DNA of 7,918 nt from an uncultured Blautia sp. (GTDB lineage: Bacteria > Bacillota > Clostridia > Lachnospirales > Lachnospiraceae). The notes beneath the pieces are model-generated. The model saw nothing but the letters and a program-made list of their open reading frames with translations. It was not told the origin of the DNA and made no database searches. A program made the position numbers and the translations under genes. Location: the NCBI GenBank assembly GCA_934394545.1, contig CAKRRG010000098.1:1-7918 (forward strand). Reading direction: 5' to 3'. This document shows positions 1 through 5,839 of the stretch, in pieces (within the stretch, counting starts at the first letter, position 1; every line of letters begins with the position of its first letter).

Positions 1-64
1 CAGAATAGATTCGAACTGAAAGTTGTTTTTCATTTTTTCCCTTTGGGGAATGCCTCGGCTTTCT

Positions 65-104
65 CTTAGGAGGCGAATGCTCTATCCAGCTGAGCTATGC
101 CGAC
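65..104 (-). pseudogene. tRNA-Arg(CCT) 5' half, copy 1
   Basis: Read on the minus strand this begins GTCGGCATAGCTCAGCTGG. It has a 7-base acceptor strand, a perfect D stem (GCTC/GAGC) and an anticodon arm whose loop CTCCTAA carries anticodon CCT (arginine, AGG codons). After the loop the anticodon stem is imperfect (TTCGC against GAGAA, one mismatch). A T-loop-like TTCGAAT appears only about 45 bases later, with poorly pairing flanks, and no TGCCGAC acceptor partner is present before the window ends. I read it as a broken tRNA gene. The missing part could only be rescued by sequence outside the window. Confidence 0.6.
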
Positions 105-176
105 ATGCGATTTTTGGCTTAAAATAAGGCTTTTCGGCCTCTTCGAGCCATCGGATTCGGTAACCGATTTTTTCTA

Positions 177-204
177 TTTTCAGCCGGTAAAAATCCGGCG
201 AAAA
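177..204. other. Hairpin between the two half-tRNA copies
   Basis: TTTTC and GCCGG (177-187, with an unpaired A at 182) pair with CCGGC and GAAAA (195-204) around a 7-base AT loop. No T run follows on either strand, so it is not a standard terminator. It lies within the stretch that the promoter at 411-439 would transcribe, so it could fold in an RNA. Its function is unknown. Confidence 0.45.
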
Positions 205-312
205 CCCTTTGGTACACAGTAACAGCACTTGGCCACAGCTAATAAAATGTGGCAGTACCGATTTGCCTTCGAACTCAGAGTACTTTTCAAAAAGTGGCAG
301 TACAGCCTGTCC

Positions 313-352
313 CTTAGGAGGCGAATGCTCTATCCAGCTGCGCTATGCCAAC
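313..352 (-). pseudogene. tRNA-Arg(CCT) 5' half, copy 2
   Basis: This is the second copy of the half-tRNA, beginning GTTGGCATAGCGCAGCTGG on the minus strand. Relative to copy 1 it has one change in the acceptor strand and one in the D stem, where GCGC no longer fully matches GAGC. The anticodon loop CTCCTAA is intact, but the stem behind it is poor (TTCGC against GGGAC). A TTCGAA follows about 40 bases on without a proper T stem. The changes fall in paired positions, as expected of a sequence no longer selected to fold as a tRNA. It sits about 50 bases downstream of a strong-looking promoter, so it may still be transcribed. Confidence 0.6.
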
Positions 353-410
353 ATGCGATTTTTGGCTAAAGACCAAAGATTTCAGCCATTTTCATTTGTA
401 CGTGACTATG

Positions 411-439
411 ATTGTACTATAATTACAAAAAAATTACAA
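411..439 (-). promoter_or_regulatory. Sigma-A promoter reading into the half-tRNA repeats
   Basis: On the minus strand TTGTAA (434-439) is separated by exactly 17 bases, including a T7 run, from TACAAT (411-416). Each hexamer is close to the TTGACA/TATAAT consensus. The predicted start is near 404, about 50 bases ahead of half-tRNA copy 2. No protein gene lies downstream within the window, so this promoter fits a stable-RNA transcription unit or the remnant of one. Confidence 0.6.
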
Positions 440-539
440 GTCCCAGTACACCATAATCCTAAATTGTTTTGCAAAATTCTCCTGCCAGACCAATCGTTTT
501 CCGCATGCATTTGTTCCTTTTCCTCAATGTTTAGCGACT

Positions 540-578
540 TTAATTAATTTTGCGTTCCCTTTTTTCACGTTTTCTCAT
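540..578 (-). CDS. Possible 12-residue basic peptide
   Basis: An ATG at 576-578 is preceded by GGAGG (588-592) at a 9-base spacing and opens MRKREKRERKIN, then a TAA. Eight of the twelve residues are charged and seven are Lys or Arg. The good ribosome binding site is the only positive evidence. It lies downstream of the DUF3881 gene on the same strand and after the hairpin at 617-655. It could be a leader or small peptide, the remnant of a longer gene, or chance. I do not recognise it. Confidence 0.22.
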   Translation of the reverse strand: MRKREKRERKIN

Positions 579-616
579 GTGTAAAATCCTCCAATGCGAA
601 AATATTCCGCAAAGTG

Positions 617-655
617 GAGCGTGCAGATTACGGGAATGATTTTGGGAGCACGCTC
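617..655 (-). other. Eight-base-pair hairpin downstream of the DUF3881 gene
   Basis: GAGCGTGC (617-624) and GCACGCTC (648-655) are perfect inverted repeats around a 23-base loop. The stem is GC-rich in an AT-rich surrounding and lies 62 bases past the DUF3881 stop codon, so it could stabilise the 3' end of that message or act as a protein-binding palindrome. No T run follows on either strand, so it is not a typical intrinsic terminator. Confidence 0.45.
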
Positions 656-726
656 TAATACACAACCAATCAAAATGCTTCACCATCAGCAGATAAAAAG
701 AATTCCTGTATAAAATTTCATTCCTG

Positions 727-1602
727 CTATACAAAATGCAGCTGTCCCTGCAGCCAGATCAGTCCCTTAAACCGCCGTCCTGCAGCCGGTTCTCCTAACA
801 GATCTCTGCGATTGATACAAACATCAAACTGAATATCATTACATTCAATTGTCATCTGACACAGTTCTTCTCCGGTAAGACTGTTTCTGAACTCCACAAA
901 ATCCACAATTTCACCAATCACACTATACTGATCGCATTCAATTCCATGAGGCATGAAACAGGTATCCACTATTGTCAGCACATCATCAGTAGCAATACGC
1001 TCGGAAATCATGGAATACATATCCATATCCTCCATTGTCAGATCTTCCATGGCCTCCTCATCACCCTCTCTGGCTGCTGCGATCAGATTGTTGCGGTTCT
1101 TCGTCAGCTCCCGTTCCACTTTCACTGCTTCTTTGTCCTTCTGAACAGGTAAGAGGATTTTCCCTTCTCTTGCCAGACCGGTAATCGTCAGTGGCTGTCC
1201 TTCACGCATATTTCCTTTATATTTTTCCAACATATATTCTGCCGGATTCTGAAGGTAAAAGATTAAAGTAACCCCCAGGCGCATATCATCACATGCACCT
1301 GCATAGGATTCTTTTTCTGCGTGTCTTTCTACAATCACATTTTCCTGAGAGGTGATTCCTGTGCCACGAAAAAAAGGAAATGTATATTCCACGTGAAACT
1401 CATTGTCTTCATCATATTGCCCACAAACTGTTATTCCGCAATCACAGCCATAATTTCTGGAATATTGTACAAAAACACCATCTGGATGATTCTCCACTGC
1501 GATTTTTTCGTCGTAGTTATTCATTACATCACTGATGATCTCTTGCATCTCTTTGCGTGACCTGACTTCTGAAAAGCCAACAGATTTTAAATAACTGTGC
1601 AC
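727..1602 (-). CDS. DUF3881 family protein, function unknown
   Basis: A 291-residue protein that I recognise, moderately surely, as the DUF3881 family, which I know from Lachnospiraceae and close relatives. No catalytic motif stands out. The N-terminal half has paired beta-like strands and a Cys-x-Cys (GCDCG near residue 54). Residues 150-195 are a charged, probably helical stretch rich in Glu, Lys and Arg. The C-terminal part (about 200-291) looks beta-rich and ends QLHFV. There is no signal peptide or membrane segment, so it should be cytoplasmic. The start is a GTG at 1600-1602, chosen because GGGAGGTG lies 5 bases before it; the ATG two bases upstream is out of frame. It follows serS on the same strand after 118 bases, so it may be read through from serS or from its own promoter. 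Confidence 0.72.
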   Translation of the reverse strand: MHSYLKSVGFSEVRSRKEMQEIISDVMNNYDEKIAVENHPDGVFVQYSRNYGCDCGITVCGQYDEDNEFHVEYTFPFFRGTGITSQENVIVERHAEKESYAGACDDMRLGVTLIFYLQNPAEYMLEKYKGNMREGQPLTITGLAREGKILLPVQKDKEAVKVERELTKNRNNLIAAAREGDEEAMEDLTMEDMDMYSMISERIATDDVLTIVDTCFMPHGIECDQYSVIGEIVDFVEFRNSLTGEELCQMTIECNDIQFDVCINRRDLLGEPAAGRRFKGLIWLQGQLHFV

Positions 1603-1632
1603 ATTATCACCTCCCTGAAAATAATAGTATTA

Positions 1633-1645
1633 ATGAGATTCTCAT
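1633..1645. promoter_or_regulatory. 13-bp palindrome ahead of the DUF3881 gene
   Basis: ATGAGATTCTCAT is a perfect 6-1-6 inverted repeat, 31 bases upstream of the GTG start. It could be an operator or a small RNA hairpin in the leader. It does not closely match any repressor box I can name with confidence. Confidence 0.3.
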
Positions 1646-1720
1646 GTTGAACTTCTTGTTTTTAAAGCACTATTTATTGTACTTTCTTTTGTTCTGTATT
1701 GTTTTGTTGTATAAGTCCGA

Positions 1721-3013
1721 TTATTTGGACTTTTTCTCGATTTTTGTCATACCACCCATGTATGGCTGAAGTGCTGTCGGAATATTAACGCTTCCATCTG
1801 CATTGAGATTATTCTCAAGGAAAGCAATCAGCATTCTAGGCGGAGCAACAACTGTATTATTTAATGTGTGTGCCAGATACTTCTTGCCATCTTTTCCGTT
1901 TACACGGATTTTCAGACGACGAGCCTGTGCATCTCCCAGGTTAGAGCAGCTTCCTACCTCAAAGTATTTCTTCTGTCTTGGAGACCATGCTTCAACATCA
2001 AGGGATTTCACCTTCAGGTCTGCCAGGTCACCGGAACAGCACTCCAATGTACGAACCGGAATATCCAGGGAACGGAACAGATCTACTGTATTCTGCCATA
2101 ATTTATCAAACCACATTTTACTTTCCTCTGGTTTGCAGACTACGATCATCTCCTGTTTCTCAAACTGATGGATACGGTAAACACCTCTCTCCTCAAGTCC
2201 ATGCGCACCTTTCTCCTTACGGAAGCATGGAGAATAGCTGGTAAGAGTCTTTGGAAGCTCTTCCTCCGGAATGATCTGATCAATAAATTTACCGATCATG
2301 GAATGTTCGCTGGTTCCGATCAGATAAAGATCCTCGCCCTCAATCTTATACATCATAGCGTCCATTTCCGCAAAGCTCATAACGCCAGTTACAACGTTGC
2401 TTCTGATCATGAATGGTGGTACACAATATGTGAAGCCTCTGTTAATCATAAAATCACGTGCATATGCAATAACAGCAGAATGAAGTCTTGCAATATCTCC
2501 CATTAAATAGTAGAAACCATTACCAGCGACACGTCTTGCACTGTCAAGATCAATTCCATCAAATGCCTCCATAATCTCTGTATGATATGGAACCTCAAAA
2601 TCCGGAACAACCGGCTCACCGAATTTTTCGATTTCAACGTTTTCGCTGTCATCTTTACCAATCGGTACAGATGGATCGATAATGTTCGGGATTACCATCA
2701 TGTCTTTCAGAAGTTCTTCCTCAACTTCCTTCTCTCTCTTGGAAAGCTCCTCAATACGCTCACCGGAAGCAGCAACCTGTTTCTTAACTTCCTCGGCTTC
2801 CTCCTTCTTTCCCTGTCCCATAAGAGCACCAATCTGTTTGGAAATTTTGTTTCTTTCCGCACGAAGTGCTTCAACTTCCTGTTTGATTTCACGATTCTCT
2901 TTATCGAGTTCCAAAACCTTATCAACCAGCTCCAGCTTGCTGTCCTGGAATTTGTTGCGAATATTCTGCTTTACAATCTCCGGGTTTTCTCTCACAAATT
3001 TAATGTCTAACAT
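1721..3013 (-). CDS. serS: Seryl-tRNA synthetase
   Basis: Class II aminoacyl-tRNA synthetase that charges tRNA-Ser with serine; cytoplasmic. At 430 residues it has the usual family length. It starts MLDIKFVRENPE, typical of SerRS, and residues about 26-105 form the long antiparallel coiled-coil arm that grips the tRNA-Ser variable arm. The serine-binding loop reads GTSEHS (233-238), keeping the T-x-E pair. Motif 2 is PCFRKEKG (262-269) with RIHQFEKQE following, and motif 3 is PPRMLIAFLENN (391-402) with its invariant Arg. The C terminus has the family ending QPYMGG. The stretch around motif 2 (GAHGLEERGVYRIHQF) and TSEHS differs from the common bacterial GTAEVP version and looks more like a divergent or archaeal-type SerRS branch; that is from memory. 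The start is fixed by AGGAGG 6 bases before the ATG. No T-box signature is visible upstream. Confidence 0.96.
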   Translation of the reverse strand: MLDIKFVRENPEIVKQNIRNKFQDSKLELVDKVLELDKENREIKQEVEALRAERNKISKQIGALMGQGKKEEAEEVKKQVAASGERIEELSKREKEVEEELLKDMMVIPNIIDPSVPIGKDDSENVEIEKFGEPVVPDFEVPYHTEIMEAFDGIDLDSARRVAGNGFYYLMGDIARLHSAVIAYARDFMINRGFTYCVPPFMIRSNVVTGVMSFAEMDAMMYKIEGEDLYLIGTSEHSMIGKFIDQIIPEEELPKTLTSYSPCFRKEKGAHGLEERGVYRIHQFEKQEMIVVCKPEESKMWFDKLWQNTVDLFRSLDIPVRTLECCSGDLADLKVKSLDVEAWSPRQKKYFEVGSCSNLGDAQARRLKIRVNGKDGKKYLAHTLNNTVVAPPRMLIAFLENNLNADGSVNIPTALQPYMGGMTKIEKKSK

Positions 3014-3134
3014 GTCTTCCTCCTATACCGATACATTTATTAATAAGTATCTGTTTTATTTTCCATTTTTTATTTATCTTGCTTTCGCTTGATGTTATCT
3101 TTTTGATCTGTATTGAATATTCTTATATATGGTG

Positions 3135-3154
3135 ATGTCGCTGATAGGCGACAT
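3135..3154 (-). other. Hairpin in the serS leader
   Basis: ATGTCGC (3135-3141) and GCGACAT (3148-3154) form a perfect 7-bp stem with a 6-base loop, about 120 bases upstream of the serS start. It has no T run, so it is not a terminator. It lies in the probable 5' untranslated region and could be a stabilising or regulatory structure. I do not recognise the motif. Confidence 0.45.
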
Positions 3155-3184
3155 GTCTATTTAGAAAAGAAATTGTTCCGGTGT

Positions 3185-3229
3185 TTTTATAACAATATTG
3201 ATGTTTTTGTTTTCTTTTATAACAATATT
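3185..3229 (-). repeat. 15-bp direct repeat upstream of serS
   Basis: TTTTATAACAATATT occurs perfectly at 3185-3199 and 3215-3229, 30 bases apart, about three helical turns. The copies would place two sites on the same DNA face. The copy at 3215-3229 overlaps the candidate -10 element and the other lies about 15-30 bases inside the expected transcript. Both features fit a regulator binding pair, though AT-rich sequence makes chance repeats likelier. Confidence 0.45.
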
Positions 3230-3243
3230 ATCATATTATTCAA
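3216..3243 (-). promoter_or_regulatory. Candidate serS promoter
   Basis: On the minus strand TTGAAT (3238-3243) lies 16 bases before TATAAA (3216-3221), about 200 bases ahead of the serS ATG. Both hexamers are moderate matches to sigma-A. The region is very AT-rich, so this is only the best candidate seen in the 252-bp gap. DUF4446 has no obvious terminator, so readthrough from the parAB operon remains possible. Confidence 0.35.
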
Positions 3244-3265
3244 TATATTGTTTATATGAGCCACT

Positions 3266-3790
3266 TTACTCATCTTTTTCAATATTTTCCAAGCCAAAAT
3301 TAACAGCTTTTCTTAGGGCTTCCAGTTCTTCCTGGCTCAGCATCACATAGGACTCTCCCTTTACAATTTCTTTTAAATAAAGGAAACAGTTATCTCTGCT
3401 GTGAACTGCATTTAAAATAACACCAGAATTATCCTGATCCAGTAAAGCAAGTGCAAAACTAAGTTTACCGCCTACATCATCAAATGCATCATACTTTTCA
3501 ACGCCATATTTACTGAACATTGTTTCCAAATGATGTTTAATAAAGCTGATATCATGCTCATGATCTTCTTTCGCTTCATAAAGGCGATCAATCTGGGCAA
3601 ATTTTCGTACAAAGACCTTTTCAAGAGATTGTGCGTCACTGCCCTTCATGAACATTTTATATTTACGTTCCAACCGGCTAAGCCTCATTTTGCTGCTGAA
3701 TACATTCACCGCCAGAACGATGGTCAGAATCAACAGTAAAATAATAATGATTCCCGGATCAATTCCCAGGCTGTCAAAAATACTGCTCAT
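3266..3790 (-). CDS. DUF4446 family membrane-anchored protein
   Basis: A 174-residue protein matching, as far as I recall, the DUF4446 family, which commonly lies next to parB in Clostridia. Residues about 13-32 (GIIIILLLILTIVLAVNVF) form one transmembrane helix with a short N-terminal tail. A basic stretch and probable coiled coil (about 33-100) follows, then a compact C-terminal domain (about 104-168) with the block DDVGGKLSFALALLD and SRDNCFLYLKEI. It is probably an inner-membrane protein with a cytoplasmic body. The start is fixed by AAGGAGAG just before the ATG. It begins 9 bases after the parB stop, so it almost certainly shares the parAB transcript. That points to a role near segregation, but no biochemical function is visible. 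Confidence 0.82.
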   Translation of the reverse strand: MSSIFDSLGIDPGIIIILLLILTIVLAVNVFSSKMRLSRLERKYKMFMKGSDAQSLEKVFVRKFAQIDRLYEAKEDHEHDISFIKHHLETMFSKYGVEKYDAFDDVGGKLSFALALLDQDNSGVILNAVHSRDNCFLYLKEIVKGESYVMLSQEELEALRKAVNFGLENIEKDE

Positions 3791-3799
3791 GCACTCTCC

Positions 3800-4816
3800 T
3801 TATCTTATAGATTCAAACAATTCAATGATTCTTTCCAGTTCGTCTCTGGAATAATATTCAATTTCAATTTTACCTTTATTGTTCTTTTTTCTATGGATAA
3901 AAACCCGGGTTCCTATAATCCCTTTCATTTTCTCCTCGAGACTCTCATAAATTGCATCTTCTGCCATATTCACTGGCTTTTCAGATTTCTTTTTCGGTGG
4001 CTCAACAATATGTTTCACCAATTTTTCCGTCTCACGTACGCTTAATTTCTCATCGAAAACCTTCATTGCAACACTTGCCTGTTTTTCCTTATCGGGAATG
4101 GCAAGAATGGCGCGAGCATGTCCTGCTGAAATCATTTCATCAATCAACATTTGCTGAACTCTGTCATCCAGTTTCAGAAGGCGAAGGGAATTCGTCACAG
4201 CAGTTCTGCTTTTAGAAACGCGTTCTGCTATACTATCCTGTTTCAGCTTAAATTCATCAATCAGACGTCTGTAAGCCATTGCTTCTTCTATAGGATTTAA
4301 GTCTTCCCGCTGAATATTCTCGATCAGGGAAATCTCAACTACCTGCTGATCATTAAACTCTTTAATTATTACCGGGACTTCTTTCAATCCGGCAAGCTTG
4401 GCAGCTCTCCATCTTCTCTCACCTGCAATGATTTCATAATAATCACCTTTATTTGAGACCAGAAGTGGCTGCAGAATACCAAACTGTTTAATCGACTCTG
4501 ATAATTCCAACAAAGCATCTTCATCAAACTGCTTACGCGGCTGAGTTCTATTCGGCTCCACTTTAGAGATTTTTACAAGCATGTCTGATTCCTTCGGCTC
4601 AGCTTCTGCTGATGTTTCTGCTGTCTTTGCTTCAGCAATGCTCTGTACAGAAGAAGCAGTGGTAACCTTTTCTTCCCGCGGTTGTGGTTCTTCGCTTAAT
4701 ACAGTGGGTTTTAATACAGTAGACTTCGATTCTGGTTTTTTCTCTGCCGACTTTGCCGGTTTTTCTGGAAAAAGAGCATCCAGACCTCTTCCAAGGCCTT
4801 TCTTCTTAACTGCCAT
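3800..4816 (-). CDS. parB: Chromosome partitioning protein ParB (Spo0J-like)
   Basis: CTP-dependent DNA clamp that loads at parS, spreads on flanking DNA and activates ParA. Residues 4-16 (KKKGLGRGLDALF) are the conserved ParA-contacting N terminus. Residues about 17-78 are a Lys/Glu/Ser/Ala-rich disordered linker, which makes the protein (338 aa) longer than the usual 280-300. The ParB/Srx CTPase domain spans about 80-185, with the CTP-binding GERRWRA (132-138) and the ENIQRE(D)LNP block (166-175). The parS-recognising helix-turn-helix is about 192-216 (DSIAERVSKSRTAVTNSLRL). The C-terminal dimerisation domain (about 300-338) is intact. Its ATG overlaps the parA TAA by one base (TAATG), and GGGAGG lies inside the end of parA, so the two are translationally coupled. 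Both perfect parS sites in the window are likely targets. Confidence 0.96.
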   Translation of the reverse strand: MAVKKKGLGRGLDALFPEKPAKSAEKKPESKSTVLKPTVLSEEPQPREEKVTTASSVQSIAEAKTAETSAEAEPKESDMLVKISKVEPNRTQPRKQFDEDALLELSESIKQFGILQPLLVSNKGDYYEIIAGERRWRAAKLAGLKEVPVIIKEFNDQQVVEISLIENIQREDLNPIEEAMAYRRLIDEFKLKQDSIAERVSKSRTAVTNSLRLLKLDDRVQQMLIDEMISAGHARAILAIPDKEKQASVAMKVFDEKLSVRETEKLVKHIVEPPKKKSEKPVNMAEDAIYESLEEKMKGIIGTRVFIHRKKNNKGKIEIEYYSRDELERIIELFESIR

Positions 4817-5583
4817 TATTCAACCTCCCTGTTTATCACTTCTTCTGCAAGAAGGCGATACGCTTCTGCTCCTGTGGATCTTGAATCATATAAAGTAATT
4901 GGCTGTCCATAGCTTGGAGCCTCTGCAAGTCTGACATTTCTCGGAATAATAGTTTTATAAATATTCTGCTGAAGATTTTCCTTAACATTCTCAACGACCT
5001 GCAGAGATAAGTTTGTTCTGGCATCGTACATAGTAAATACAACACCCTCAATTTCCAGATCATTATTCAATCTATCTTTTACCAAATCAATTGTATGTAT
5101 CAACTGTGACAGTCCTTCCAATGCATAATATTCACACTGAATAGGGACCAAAACAGAAGACGCAGCAGTAAGCGCATTAATAGTAAGCATATTCAAAGAT
5201 GGTGGACAATCAATAATTATGTAATCATACTTATCCTTTATTTTATCCGTAATTTCTTTCAATATGTATTCTTTATTATCAATACCAACAAGTTCGATTT
5301 CTGCACCAGACAGATTTACATTTGATGGTATTAAATCCACATTCTCTACTGCATCTTTGACAATTGTCTTCTCAATATCGGACTGTCCTACCAGAAGTTC
5401 ATACAATGTATCTTCCACTTCATTTTTATCAACACCTAATCCGCTGGTAGTATTTCCCTGAGGATCCATGTCAATTGTCAGAACTTTTTTCCCTTTTTCT
5501 GCCAAACATGCCGAAAGGTTAATCGCGGTAGTTGATTTACCAACGCCGCCTTTCTGATTTGCAACTGCAATCGTTCTGCCCAA
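4816..5583 (-). CDS. parA: Chromosome partitioning ATPase ParA (Soj-like)
   Basis: Deviant Walker-type P-loop ATPase that binds DNA non-specifically as an ATP dimer and positions ParB-parS complexes; cytoplasmic, nucleoid-associated. The 255 residues match Soj length. The deviant Walker A motif is KGGVGKST (10-17) with both signature lysines, Walker A' is DMDPQGN (39-45), and Walker B is YIIIDCPPSLNML (about 121-133). The short N terminus argues for a chromosomal-type ParA, since plasmid type Ia proteins carry an extra N-terminal DNA-binding domain. The start is a TTG at 5581-5583, with GGGAGGG about 7 bases upstream. An in-frame TGA lies just ahead and no in-frame ATG or GTG precedes it, so the TTG is well supported. 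It is the first gene of the parA-parB-DUF4446 unit. Confidence 0.96.
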   Translation of the reverse strand: MGRTIAVANQKGGVGKSTTAINLSACLAEKGKKVLTIDMDPQGNTTSGLGVDKNEVEDTLYELLVGQSDIEKTIVKDAVENVDLIPSNVNLSGAEIELVGIDNKEYILKEITDKIKDKYDYIIIDCPPSLNMLTINALTAASSVLVPIQCEYYALEGLSQLIHTIDLVKDRLNNDLEIEGVVFTMYDARTNLSLQVVENVKENLQQNIYKTIIPRNVRLAEAPSYGQPITLYDSRSTGAEAYRLLAEEVINREVE

Positions 5584-5623
5584 TATCAGCCCTCCCTTTC
5601 ATAATTTTCATATAGCTATTGAT

Positions 5624-5652
5624 ATTATAACACTTTTAATTTTATCTCGCCA
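5624..5652 (-). promoter_or_regulatory. Probable parAB promoter
   Basis: A perfect TATAAT (5624-5629) lies on the minus strand about 40 bases before the parA start. The hexamer 17 bases upstream (5647-5652, TGGCGA) is a weak -35 with three matches. The parS at 5658-5673 lies directly upstream of it, so ParB bound there could influence this promoter; that part is inference. Confidence 0.5.
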
Positions 5653-5657
5653 CATAA

Positions 5658-5673
5658 TGTTTCACGTGAAACA
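5658..5673. promoter_or_regulatory. parS site 1, between parA and the hydrolase gene
   Basis: TGTTTCACGTGAAACA matches the Firmicutes Spo0J/ParB consensus in all 16 bases and is fully palindromic (18 bp including the flanking A and T). It lies in the divergent intergenic region, immediately upstream of the parAB promoter. By family knowledge it is a loading site for the ParB encoded next to it. Confidence 0.95.
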
Positions 5674-5777
5674 TAGAAAATGCCATTTCTTTTCATTAAA
5701 ATATTGTCTATTTTTATATTTAGAATTATTATGCCCAATACGCTTATATTCTAAACCAAAAGAGAATACAAAAATCA

Positions 5778-5806
5778 TTGTAAAACTGCCGTTTTAGGCG
5801 TATAAT
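5778..5806 (+). promoter_or_regulatory. Hydrolase promoter with an inverted repeat in its spacer
   Basis: TTGTAA (5778-5783), a 17-base spacer, then a perfect TATAAT (5801-5806), 34 bases before the ATG at 5840. TAAAAC (5781-5786) and GTTTTA (5791-5796) form an inverted repeat overlapping the -35 and the spacer, where a repressor would block polymerase. A strong AAAGGAGG (5821-5828) precedes the start codon. Confidence 0.7.
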
Positions 5807-5839
5807 ATACATACAAACTCAAAGGAGGTTCTCTATAAA

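Larger units (their letters stand above)
10..367 (-). repeat. Two-copy direct repeat built on a tRNA-Arg half
   Basis: A 55-bp sequence occurs at 65-119 and again at 313-367, 248 bp apart, with two differences by my count. It covers the first 40 bases of a tRNA plus 15 bases of the DNA upstream of it. Weaker similarity continues on the other side: both copies have TTCGAACT (10-17 and 268-275), followed a few bases later by TTTTCA. The copies are therefore probably diverged tandem duplicates of a unit about 100 bp long, not independent tRNA genes. The stretch between them contains a hairpin at 177-204 and nothing that looks coding. Confidence 0.75.

Noticed and set aside
65..352. Group I intron interrupting tRNA-Arg(CCT)
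   Set aside because: Such introns are known in this tRNA, but the inserts here are far too short and no downstream exon completing the T arm and acceptor stem is present.
209..547. Plus-strand open frame of 112 codons
   Set aside because: It runs antisense through the half-tRNA repeat and the promoter, lacks a ribosome binding site and resembles no protein family.
579..734. Minus-strand open frame upstream of the micro-ORF, starting inside the end of the DUF3881 gene
   Set aside because: No ribosome binding site at its first ATG, no recognisable motif, and it overlaps the DUF3881 stop. Only the short internal start at 576-578 has a good ribosome binding site.
1724..1743. AAGTCC/GGACTT hairpin with a T run at the end of serS
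   Set aside because: The T run is on the strand opposite to serS, the stem has only six pairs and it overlaps the coding end. It is too weak to call a terminator.
3014..3265. T-box riboswitch ahead of serS
   Set aside because: I could not find the conserved T-box antiterminator sequence or a terminator hairpin in the leader.
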